A stretch of DNA of 64,000 bases, from contig CAOKVX010000003.1 of the NCBI GenBank assembly GCA_948472945.1, positions 99,149 through 163,148 on the forward strand. Direction: 5' to 3'. The notes below the pieces were generated by a model. The model was not told the origin of the DNA, did not search any database, and saw only the letters and a list, made by a program, of their open reading frames with translations. Each line of letters opens with the position of its first letter. The first letter of the stretch is position 1. Positions 16,132-23,417 of this stretch are shown piece by piece. The stretch comes from an uncultured Clostridia bacterium. Its GTDB lineage: Bacteria > Bacillota > Clostridia > Lachnospirales > Lachnospiraceae. The position numbers and the translations under genes were made by a program.

Positions 16132-16151
16132 ATGTGCCAAGGCACATTCAA
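16132..16151. repeat. Short perfect hairpin between the two repeats
   Basis: GAATGTGCC and GGCACATTC are separated by AA: a 9-bp stem between copies A and B, without a T-tract. Confidence 0.6.
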
Positions 16152-16157
16152 TGAAGT

Positions 16158-16223
16158 ATGTAACCTTGTTACATATAAAATAAACCCTCCGGGGGATGCG
16201 CGCTCGCGCTAAAGTAAGAAGTC
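16158..16223. repeat. 67-bp direct repeat, copy B
   Basis: It begins ATGTAACCTTGTTACAT (7-bp arms), continues ACCCTCCGGGGGATGCGCGC and ends AAGAAGTC. It ends 68 nt before the porC start, so both copies lie in the long untranslated leader of the por operon. Confidence 0.8.
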
Positions 16224-16290
16224 AAACACATTTAAAAAAACATGGAATAAAGTCTCACCATACAAACCAAAATGAAAGAAGGTAAAATAA

Positions 16291-16866
16291 GTGAAAAACA
16301 CAGTTGAAATCAGATGGCACGGAAGAGGCGGCCAGGGAGCTAAGACTGCAGCGCTTCTTTTAGCTGACGTCGCATTTAAGGCCGGGAAATATGTACAAGG
16401 TTTTCCGGAGTACGGTCCTGAGAGAATGGGAGCTCCGATTACGGCGTACAACAGAATCAGCGACGACAAGATAACGGTACATTCAAATATTTATGAGCCT
16501 GATTATGTTGTAGTTGTGGACGAGGGGCTTCTTGACAGCATTGATGTTACTTCAGGCGTTAATCCTGAAGGGGCGATTGTTGTGAACTCGGCGAAGCCTG
16601 CTTCGGAGATTGCGCCTAAGTTAAGGGGATATAAGGGAGGCATATATACGGTTGACGCACGCAAAATATCAGTTGCGGCGCTTGGAAAATATTTTCCTAA
16701 TTCACCGATGCTTGCGGCAATCGTTGCAGTGTCGGGAGTGATGGAAAAGGAGCAGTTCCTCAATGAGATGGAGGCTTCATACAGGCATAAATTCAGTAAG
16801 AAGCCGGAGGTAATTGAGGGAAATATGAATGCGCTTCGTATGACATTTGAGGAGGTTAACGTATGA
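16291..16866 (+). CDS. porC: Pyruvate:ferredoxin oxidoreductase gamma subunit
   Basis: A protein of 191 residues. EIRWHGRGGQGAKTAALLLADVAFKAGKYVQGFPEYGPERMGAP is the family start, followed by HSNIYEPDYVVVVDEGLL. It is one of four subunits of the archaeal/Thermotoga-type enzyme that oxidises pyruvate to acetyl-CoA and reduces ferredoxin. GTG 16291 lies 8 nt after GAAGG. It overlaps porD by 4 nt (ATGA). A related 2-oxoacid specificity (such as 2-oxoisovalerate) cannot be excluded from this subunit. Confidence 0.92.
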   Translation: MKNTVEIRWHGRGGQGAKTAALLLADVAFKAGKYVQGFPEYGPERMGAPITAYNRISDDKITVHSNIYEPDYVVVVDEGLLDSIDVTSGVNPEGAIVVNSAKPASEIAPKLRGYKGGIYTVDARKISVAALGKYFPNSPMLAAIVAVSGVMEKEQFLNEMEASYRHKFSKKPEVIEGNMNALRMTFEEVNV

Positions 16867-17153
16867 TAAGCGATAAAATTAATGAGAGCTCGCCTTGGCA
16901 TGAGCTTACCGAGGGTAATAAAATATATGAGGCCGCAACGTCGCGTCAGTTTAAGACCGGCGAATGGAGAACTCAGGAGCCGGTACACGACTCTGAAAAA
17001 TGCAAAGAGTGTTATCTCTGCGTACCGGTATGTCCGGATATGAGCATACTTGTTGAAGAAGACGGAAAAGTAGCGTTTGACATGGACCACTGCAAAGGTT
17101 GCGGAATATGTGCGAAAGTTTGTCCGTTTGACGCTATAAGAATGGAGGCTTAG
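16863..17153 (+). CDS. porD: Pyruvate:ferredoxin oxidoreductase delta subunit (ferredoxin)
   Basis: A protein of 96 residues with two [4Fe-4S] motifs, CKECYLCVPVCPD (about 44-56) and CKGCGICAKVCP (about 78-89), plus an N-terminal extension typical of PorD. It carries electrons from the catalytic subunits to ferredoxin. It overlaps porC by 4 nt and ends 2 nt before porA. Confidence 0.95.
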   Translation: MISDKINESSPWHELTEGNKIYEAATSRQFKTGEWRTQEPVHDSEKCKECYLCVPVCPDMSILVEEDGKVAFDMDHCKGCGICAKVCPFDAIRMEA

Positions 17154-17155
17154 AA

Positions 17156-18340
17156 ATGTCTATAAGAGAAAGATTATCAGGAAACGAAGCGGTTGCTTAC
17201 GCGATAAAACAGATTAATCCGGATGTCATGCCGGCATTCCCGATTACGCCGTCAACTGAGATTCCTCAGTATGTGGCGTCGTACATAGCAAATGGGGAGA
17301 TAGACACGGAATTTATTCACGTTGAGAGTGAGCACAGCTCAATGAGTGCAGCAATCGGAGCGTCCGCAGCGGGCGCCAGAGCGCTTACGGCCACCTCATC
17401 GTGCGGTCTTGCACTGATGTGGGAAGAACTTTATGTGGCTGCTTCAAACAGGCTGCCGGTTGTACTCGCACTTGTAAACAGGGCGCTTTCAGGACCTATT
17501 AATATAAATGCGGACCATTCAGACAGTATGGGCGCAAGAGACAGCGGATGGATTCAAATATATGCTGAATCTAATCAGGAGGCATATGATAACTTTGTAC
17601 AGTCATTCAGGATAGCAGAGCATAAAGACGTCAAACTGCCTGTTATGATATGTCAGGATGGGTTTATTACAAGTCACGGAGTTGAAAATATTGAACTTGT
17701 CGAAGACGACCTTGTAAAAGGATTTGTCGGTGAGTACGAACCGGAGCATTATCTTCTCAAGTCAGACGAGGCAATGGCGGTAGGACCTTACGCTGTATCT
17801 AATTACTATATGGAGTCAAAGAAAGCTCAGACTGAAGCTCTTCGCAATGCAAAGAAAGTAATACTTGAGATAGCGGAGGAATACGAGAAAATATCCGGAA
17901 GAAAATACGGATTTTTCGAGGAATACAAACTTGACGACGCCGATTATGCGATAGTAATAATAGGGTCGGCGGCCGGCACATGCAAGGCGGCGGTAGACCA
18001 TATACGCGTAAAGACCGGTAAAAAAGTAGGGATTCTTAAAATAAGGGTGTTCCGTCCGTTTCCTGAGGAGGAGATTGCACAGGCGCTGAAGAATGTCAAA
18101 TCGGTTGCAATATTAGACAGGTCTGAGATGTTTGCAGGAACCGGCGGACCGCTCGGAGCGGAAGTTACGGCTGCGCTCTACCGTGCAGGAATGTTCAAGG
18201 AGGTTGTAAATTACATTTACGGTCTCGGAGGACGCGATATAACGGTGGGAGATTTTGAGGACGTATATGACGAGCTTGAGCGGATGGCCAAGACGCATGA
18301 GGTAAGGGAGAATTTCAAATATATAGGACTTAGGGAGTGA
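17156..18340 (+). CDS. porA: Pyruvate:ferredoxin oxidoreductase alpha subunit
   Basis: A protein of 394 residues. Pyrimidine-binding fold signatures: GNEAVAYAIKQINPDVMPAFPITPSTEIPQ, EFIHVESEHSSMSAAIGAS, TATSSCGLALMWEEL and NADHSDSMGARDSGWIQ; the C-terminal part (about 260-360, DYAIVIIGSAAGTCKAAVD, GGPLGAEVTAAL) is the transketolase-C-like domain. Length is normal. The start codon follows the porD stop by 2 nt with a weak GGAGGC inside the end of porD. Confidence 0.95.
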   Translation: MSIRERLSGNEAVAYAIKQINPDVMPAFPITPSTEIPQYVASYIANGEIDTEFIHVESEHSSMSAAIGASAAGARALTATSSCGLALMWEELYVAASNRLPVVLALVNRALSGPININADHSDSMGARDSGWIQIYAESNQEAYDNFVQSFRIAEHKDVKLPVMICQDGFITSHGVENIELVEDDLVKGFVGEYEPEHYLLKSDEAMAVGPYAVSNYYMESKKAQTEALRNAKKVILEIAEEYEKISGRKYGFFEEYKLDDADYAIVIIGSAAGTCKAAVDHIRVKTGKKVGILKIRVFRPFPEEEIAQALKNVKSVAILDRSEMFAGTGGPLGAEVTAALYRAGMFKEVVNYIYGLGGRDITVGDFEDVYDELERMAKTHEVRENFKYIGLRE

Positions 18341-18350
18341 GGTGGAAGCA

Positions 18351-19301
18351 ATGGAGAATAATAATAAACCGTATAATTTTAAGAAAGAAATGACGACAAA
18401 GAAAGACAGATTTGTTCCGGGACACAGGATGTGCGCCGGATGCGGCGGTGCGGTTGCGGTACGCTCAGTGCTTCGCTCACTGCATGAGGAAGATAAAGCT
18501 GTAATAGGCAATGCTACGGGCTGTCTTGAAGTTTCATCATACATGTATCCTTACTCGTCATACGAGGACAGTTATATTCATAATGCGTTTGAAAATGCGG
18601 GCGCTACGATGTCTGGCGTTGAAACGGCATATAATGTGCTTAGGAAAAAAGGAAAAATTGACGACACATATAAGTTTATAACATTTGGCGGGGATGGAGG
18701 AACATATGACATCGGATTCCAGTCGCTCTCCGGGGCTATGGAAAGAGGACATGACTTTGTATATGTATGTTATGACAACGGCGCATATATGAATACGGGA
18801 ACACAGCGTTCGTCGGCAACCCCGAAATTTGCGGACACGACAACGACGCCCGCCGGAAAAGTTTCATCCGGAAAGGTGCAGGTCAGAAAAGACCTTGCGG
18901 CAATTATGGCCTCGCACGGAATACCTTATGTCGGACAGACGACTTTCCTTGGAAACTTCAAGGACATATATACAAAATCAGAAAAGGCAATATATACGCC
19001 GGGAGCGGCATTTCTCAATGTATTATCGCCGTGCCCGAGGGGATGGGGATATGAGACTTCGGACATGATGGAGATGTGCCGGCTTGCTGTGGAGACATGC
19101 TACTGGCCGTTGTTTGAGGTTGTTGAAGGAACATGGACATTGTCATATGAGCCGAAAAACAAACTTCCGATTGAAGATTTCCTGAGGCCGCAGAGGAGGT
19201 TCAAGCATCTTTTCAAACCTGAAAACGAATATCTTCTCAACGAATTCCAGAAGATGGTTGACAAGCAGTGGAATAATCTACTTGTAAAATGTAACTTATA
19301 A
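18351..19301 (+). CDS. porB: Pyruvate:ferredoxin oxidoreductase beta subunit (TPP-binding)
   Basis: A protein of 316 residues. It carries the cluster Cys pair MCAGCGGAVAVR, GNATGCLEVSS, the thiamine diphosphate motif GGDGGTYDIGFQSLSGAMERGHDFVYVCYDNGAYMNTGTQRS and TTTTPAGK. SPCPRGWGYE carries the last Cys. These fit PorB best. ATG 18351 follows GAGGTGG (18340-18346); a GTG at 18342 is an alternative. It is the last por gene; a hairpin and then citrate synthase follow. Confidence 0.95.
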   Translation: MENNNKPYNFKKEMTTKKDRFVPGHRMCAGCGGAVAVRSVLRSLHEEDKAVIGNATGCLEVSSYMYPYSSYEDSYIHNAFENAGATMSGVETAYNVLRKKGKIDDTYKFITFGGDGGTYDIGFQSLSGAMERGHDFVYVCYDNGAYMNTGTQRSSATPKFADTTTTPAGKVSSGKVQVRKDLAAIMASHGIPYVGQTTFLGNFKDIYTKSEKAIYTPGAAFLNVLSPCPRGWGYETSDMMEMCRLAVETCYWPLFEVVEGTWTLSYEPKNKLPIEDFLRPQRRFKHLFKPENEYLLNEFQKMVDKQWNNLLVKCNL

Positions 19302-19323
19302 GTGTATTATATTAATATTGACC

Positions 19324-19347
19324 GGGGTCAAAATATTTTTTGACCCC
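19324..19347. terminator. 10-bp hairpin between porB and citrate synthase
   Basis: GGGGTCAAAA (19324-19333) and TTTTGACCCC (19338-19347) enclose TATT. There is no T-run on the plus strand beyond the stem, so it may reduce read-through or stabilise the mRNA rather than stop transcription. Confidence 0.5.
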
Positions 19348-19380
19348 AAAATTATAATATGACATGGGGGAGGATTTGCT

Positions 19381-20781
19381 ATGGTAAAGAAGACAAAGAT
19401 AGATTTCGATACAAATGACTTGTTTGATAAGCTTGTGAAATACTGTATGGTATCAGGTGCAATTAATCTTGATTTGTATGCTGAATATGACGTAAAGAGA
19501 GGGCTTAGGGATTCAAACGGAAAAGGTGTTCTTACCGGATTGACTGAGATATCCGACGTTCTTTCATACAAGCTTGTCGGAGGCAGAAAAATTCCCTGTG
19601 AAGGCGAGTTATATTACCAGGGATATGATATTAGGGATATAATTAACGGTTTTGACAACAGGAAATATGGATTTGAGGAGACGACATACCTACTGCTTTT
19701 TGGAGAGCTGCCTACGGACAAACAGCTTAAAACTTTTAAGGGTATACTTGGAGAGATGCAGGAGCTCTCTGCGAAATTTATAAGGGATGTAATTATGAAA
19801 GCGCCGAGCGCAAACATAATGAATGCAATGCAAAAGAGCGTTCTTACGCTTTACTCATATGACGCTAATCCGGACAATATATCTGTTGAGAACGTGCTTA
19901 GGCAGTCGCTTGAGCTCATTAGTAAGATGTCTCTTATAGCCGTATATGCGTATCACTCATATAAACATTTTGACGAAGGCGAGACCCTTGTAATACGTAA
20001 TCCTGACAAAAACTGTTCCATTGCTGAAAATATTCTCAGGATGTTGAGGATGGATGGAAAATATACGCCGCTTGAGGCAAAGGTACTCGACATATCTCTT
20101 GTACTGCATGCGGAACATGGCGGCGGTAACAATTCTACATTTACGACGCACGTTGTCAGTTCAAGCGGAACTGATACATACTCTGCAATTGCAGCGTCAA
20201 TCGGTTCGCTTAAAGGTCCTAGGCATGGAGGAGCGAACATGAAAGTTCAGCAGATGTTTGCAGACATTAAGTCGCACATTGACGACTGGACGGACGAGGA
20301 CAAGATAAGGGAATATCTTGTCAAGATACTTAACAGGGAAGCGTTTGACAAGGCGGGACTTATATACGGAATGGGTCATGCTGTATATACGCTGTCAGAC
20401 CCACGTGAGCTTGTAATTAAGGAGTGTGCAAGGCAGCTTTCGGAGGAAAAAGGTATGCTCGACGAATTTCATTTATATGAGACGGTTGAGCGCATTGCCG
20501 CAGAGGAAGTCATGAAAGCAAGGCAGCTTTTCAAGCCTGTATGCGCCAACGTAGATTTCTACAGCGGATATCTGTATTCAATGCTTGAAATTCCTGAGGA
20601 GTTATATACGCCGATATTTGCAATATCGCGTATATCCGGATGGAGCGCGCACCGAATAGAGGAGCTTGTGAATAAGGGTAAGATTATCAGACCGGCATAC
20701 AAGTTTGTTGGAGTCCACAAGGATTATGTTGGAATGGATAAAAGAGAGGAACCTGAGTTTAAAAAAGCTGAGGAAAATTAA
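19381..20781 (+). CDS. gltA: Citrate synthase
   Basis: A protein of 466 residues that makes citrate from oxaloacetate and acetyl-CoA, so it uses the por product. Catalytic landmarks: LVLHAEHGGGNNSTFTTHVVSSSGTDTYSAIAASIGSLKGPRHGGAN, GMGHAVYTLSDPR and NVDFYSG with the catalytic Asp, followed by ISRISGWSAHRIEEL. The extra N-terminal 50 residues and length fit the larger clostridial type. The start has GGGGGAGG. In an anaerobe its likely use is supplying 2-oxoglutarate for glutamate. A terminator follows at 20816. Confidence 0.95.
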   Translation: MVKKTKIDFDTNDLFDKLVKYCMVSGAINLDLYAEYDVKRGLRDSNGKGVLTGLTEISDVLSYKLVGGRKIPCEGELYYQGYDIRDIINGFDNRKYGFEETTYLLLFGELPTDKQLKTFKGILGEMQELSAKFIRDVIMKAPSANIMNAMQKSVLTLYSYDANPDNISVENVLRQSLELISKMSLIAVYAYHSYKHFDEGETLVIRNPDKNCSIAENILRMLRMDGKYTPLEAKVLDISLVLHAEHGGGNNSTFTTHVVSSSGTDTYSAIAASIGSLKGPRHGGANMKVQQMFADIKSHIDDWTDEDKIREYLVKILNREAFDKAGLIYGMGHAVYTLSDPRELVIKECARQLSEEKGMLDEFHLYETVERIAAEEVMKARQLFKPVCANVDFYSGYLYSMLEIPEELYTPIFAISRISGWSAHRIEELVNKGKIIRPAYKFVGVHKDYVGMDKREEPEFKKAEEN

Positions 20782-20815
20782 TACTTACAGATTACAATTA
20801 AAATATAGAGTGATT

Positions 20816-20849
20816 AAGGCAGACCTTTGTGGAATAGGGTCTGCCTTTT
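20816..20849 (+). terminator. Terminator after citrate synthase
   Basis: AAGGCAGACC (20816-20825) pairs with GGTCTGCCTT (20838-20847), followed by TT. It is a strong stem, 35 nt after the stop. Confidence 0.85.
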
Positions 20850-21153
20850 GGCTTAAATGCCCAGTCGTCTGCAGATGTCTGAAAAGTTGATATACAAGTC
20901 ATCATAAATATTGACTTTAATGGCTGATTCAAAGGAAAGTTGAATTGAAATTTTGTTTATTGTACGCAGTTACATGTGTTGTAGTAAATTGTAAACAATT
21001 TACTGTCAATATAGTATTTAATCATTGTGCGATAGCTTGATTTCTGATTTAATATTTCTATTATAGCATATTGTGTGGGAAAGTATAAAATTATTTGCGC
21101 ATTTGTTTATGAGAATAAAATTTTGCAAAAAAGAAAAACATGCTGTATAATAC

Positions 21154-21183
21154 TTCAGTCTGTGTAATTATACACAGACTGAA
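21154..21183. terminator. Perfect 13-bp inverted repeat upstream of parE promoter
   Basis: TTCAGTCTGTGTA, ATTA, TACACAGACTGAA. It sits 14 nt before the -35 and may be a terminator for incoming transcription or a protein site. No T-tract follows directly. Confidence 0.5.
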
Positions 21184-21196
21184 ATATTTGTAAAAG

Positions 21197-21225
21197 TTGA
21201 CAAACATATGTTTGTGTGATATAAG
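21197..21225 (+). promoter_or_regulatory. parE promoter with LexA-like palindrome
   Basis: TTGACA (21197-21202), a 17-nt spacer and TATAAG (21220-21225). A perfect 16-bp palindrome ACAAACATATGTTTGT (21200-21215) overlaps the -35 and spacer. It resembles the Firmicutes LexA site (CGAAC-N4-GTTYG) with G to A in one half. The promoter is well supported; LexA binding is inferred. Confidence 0.75.
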
Positions 21226-21260
21226 ATAAATTAAATGTTTTAGCTCGCAGTATTTGAACG

Positions 21261-21304
21261 ATACCCGCATTGACGCGGCTGTATAACTGATTGTCTGCGG
21301 GTAT
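21261..21304 (+). promoter_or_regulatory. 5' UTR hairpin of parE
   Basis: ATACCCGCA (21261-21269) pairs with TGCGGGTAT (21296-21304), and flanking GAACG/CGTTC can extend it. It ends 14 nt before the GGGAGG of parE, so it could affect initiation or mRNA stability. Confidence 0.5.
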
Positions 21305-21328
21305 TTAAGGTTCGTTCGGGAGGTTAAT

Positions 21329-23263
21329 ATGGAAAGCTATACAGGTAGTCAGATTGTTATTTTGGAGGGACTTGAGGCCGTTAGGAAGCGTCCGGGAATG
21401 TATATAGGAAGTACCGGGACGAGAGGGCTTCATCATCTCATATGGGAGATTCTCGACAACGGAATAGACGAACATCTGGCGGGGTTTTGCGATGAGATAA
21501 TTATTACGCTTGGAAAAGACGGCTCTGTTACCGTACATGATAACGGGCGCGGCGTTCCGGTAGATATACATCCGACAAAAAAAATACCTACGGTCAGGGT
21601 TGTGTACACAATGCTTCATGCCGGGGGAAAGTTTGGCAGTTCCGTGTACAAAGTGTCGGGAGGGCTGCACGGCGTTGGCGCGTCAGTGGTTAATGCGCTT
21701 TCCACCAAAATGATTGTCGAAGTAAGGCGCGGCGGACTTGTTTTCAGGGATGAGTATGAGGATGGCGGGCATCCCGTAACCATGCTTGAGAAAGGCATGA
21801 TACCGGCAGTCGGAAAATGTAACAAATCAGATACGGGAACGAAGGTTACGTTTTATCCCGATGCCGAGATTTTTGACACGGTTGATTTTAAGAGCGAGAC
21901 CATACGCAGGAAGCTCCGCGAGATAGCTTACCTGAATAAGGGATTGAAGCTTATTTTTAAGGATGAGAAGCATGGGGAGACCCATATTTACTATGAAGAG
22001 GATGGGATTAAGAGTTATATAACGCACATTATTAAAAACATGAAAGAGGCGTCGCCAGATATATTCGTACTGCATGACGAGCCTGTTTATATAGAAGGGA
22101 AAAGCGGCGATATTGAGGTGGAGATTGCGCTTCAGTATACCACCAATTACAGTGAGCAGATTAACTCATACTGCAACAGAATTAATACGTCCGAGGGAGG
22201 AACTCTTGTAACAGGTTTTAAGACTGCGCTTACTAGGGTTATGAACCAGTACGCAAAAGAACTGGGTATGGTAAAGGATAAGGAGAAGCTTGACGGAAGA
22301 GATTACCGAGGCGGCCTTGTCTCTATTATATCAATAAAGCATCCGGACCCGCAGTTTGAGGGTCAGACGAAAACAAAGCTTGGTAACTCGGACGCACAGA
22401 TGGCTGTCGACGAGGTTTTCAGCAGGGAGATACAGTTATATTTCGATAAAAATATAGAGGTATTGAAGAAAATTCTTGACAATTCCATACGCGCCTACAA
22501 TGCCAGAAAGGCGGGCGATAAGGCACGCAATGCGGTGCTTAAGCAGCTTAACGACTTTGATGTGAGAGGTAAGCTCGCGTCGTGTTCGTCAAAAAAAGCT
22601 GGAGAATGTGAGATATATATTGTAGAGGGAGACTCAGCGGGCGGCACCGTAAAGACTGCGAGAAACAGGAAGACTCAGGCCGTTCTTCCGCTCAGGGGCA
22701 AGATTCTCAATGTAGAGAAAGCGACGCTTGAGAAGATTCTCGTGAACGCTGAGATAAAGACGATGATTGCGGCGTTTGGCTGCGGCATAGGGGATGATTT
22801 TGATATAAGCAAGCTTAAATATGACAAAATTATAATTCTTACCGATGCCGATGTGGACGGTGAACACATCAGCACGCTGCTTCTGACGTTTTTCTATAGA
22901 TTCATGCCGGACCTTCTTACTGAGGGTAAGGTATACATGGGATTGCCGCCTCTTTACAAAGTGGATTACAATGAGGGGAAAAAGAAAGCGTCCCGTTATC
23001 TGTTTAACGACCATGAACTTGAAAAGTTCAGGAAAACGGGGAAAAAGATTATCGGACTACAGAGATATAAGGGGCTCGGTGAGATGGATGCGGCGCAGTT
23101 AAAAGAGACAACGCTAGACCCGGCGTCGCGCACACTTGCAAGGGTATCGGTCAGCGATTCGATAGAGGCGGACCGTATTACAACATTGCTTATGAGCAGC
23201 AGCGTTCCGCCAAGAAGGGCTTTTATAATGGAAGAGGCGCAGTACGCAAACCTTGATATTTGA
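21329..23263 (+). CDS. parE: Type IIA DNA topoisomerase B subunit (ParE/GyrB)
   Basis: The ATPase and TOPRIM subunit, 644 residues. GHKL motifs: EILDNGIDEHLAG, DNGRGVPVDIHP and GGLHGVGASVVNALS; TOPRIM: YIVEGDSAGG and LTDADVDGEHIS; then LQRYKGLGEMDAAQLKETT and the C-terminal EEAQYANLDI. It pairs with the A subunit 154 nt downstream. I call it ParE rather than GyrB because its partner lacks a gyrase box; the B subunit alone does not decide this. The start is behind GGGAGG. Confidence 0.85.
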   Translation: MESYTGSQIVILEGLEAVRKRPGMYIGSTGTRGLHHLIWEILDNGIDEHLAGFCDEIIITLGKDGSVTVHDNGRGVPVDIHPTKKIPTVRVVYTMLHAGGKFGSSVYKVSGGLHGVGASVVNALSTKMIVEVRRGGLVFRDEYEDGGHPVTMLEKGMIPAVGKCNKSDTGTKVTFYPDAEIFDTVDFKSETIRRKLREIAYLNKGLKLIFKDEKHGETHIYYEEDGIKSYITHIIKNMKEASPDIFVLHDEPVYIEGKSGDIEVEIALQYTTNYSEQINSYCNRINTSEGGTLVTGFKTALTRVMNQYAKELGMVKDKEKLDGRDYRGGLVSIISIKHPDPQFEGQTKTKLGNSDAQMAVDEVFSREIQLYFDKNIEVLKKILDNSIRAYNARKAGDKARNAVLKQLNDFDVRGKLASCSSKKAGECEIYIVEGDSAGGTVKTARNRKTQAVLPLRGKILNVEKATLEKILVNAEIKTMIAAFGCGIGDDFDISKLKYDKIIILTDADVDGEHISTLLLTFFYRFMPDLLTEGKVYMGLPPLYKVDYNEGKKKASRYLFNDHELEKFRKTGKKIIGLQRYKGLGEMDAAQLKETTLDPASRTLARVSVSDSIEADRITTLLMSSSVPPRRAFIMEEAQYANLDI

Positions 23264-23323
23264 CAGTACAACTAATGGCAGTTACAAGAAAATATAAATA
23301 AATATTTGAGCGGAAGAAAATCG

Positions 23324-23340
23324 TTGGCGACGTTGAGCTA
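23324..23340. repeat. 60-bp palindromic repeat family, right arm only
   Basis: TTGGCGACGTTGAGCTA differs by one base from the right arm of the complete copy at 8799-8858. It lies in the 154-nt gap between parE and parC. Confidence 0.65.
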
Positions 23341-23417
23341 ACTTCACATGTAGAAGTACTAAGATAGAGAAATTAAAAAGATGGCGGTTTGAGCATTATT
23401 TGGAGGGAAAAGAAGAG

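Larger units (their letters stand above)
15430..16290. other. 861-nt non-coding region before the por operon
   Basis: In order it holds a hairpin GGCTGC-TTAAAAC-GCAGCC (about 15463-15482), a shortened copy of the 60-bp palindrome (15494-15532), AT-rich DNA, a consensus promoter (15705-15733), a T-box-like leader with terminator (15788-16034) and two copies of a 67-bp repeat (16039-16105, 16158-16223). No credible protein-coding frame is present. Confidence 0.7.
20850..21328. other. Roughly 480-nt intergenic region before parE
   Basis: It is AT-rich and non-coding up to about 21150. It then holds an inverted repeat (21154-21183), a promoter with a palindrome (21197-21225) and a 5' UTR hairpin (21261-21304). 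Confidence 0.6.

Noticed and set aside
15430..16290. CRISPR array
   Set aside because: Only two copies of a long 67-bp repeat are present, with no regular spacers and no cas genes in the window.
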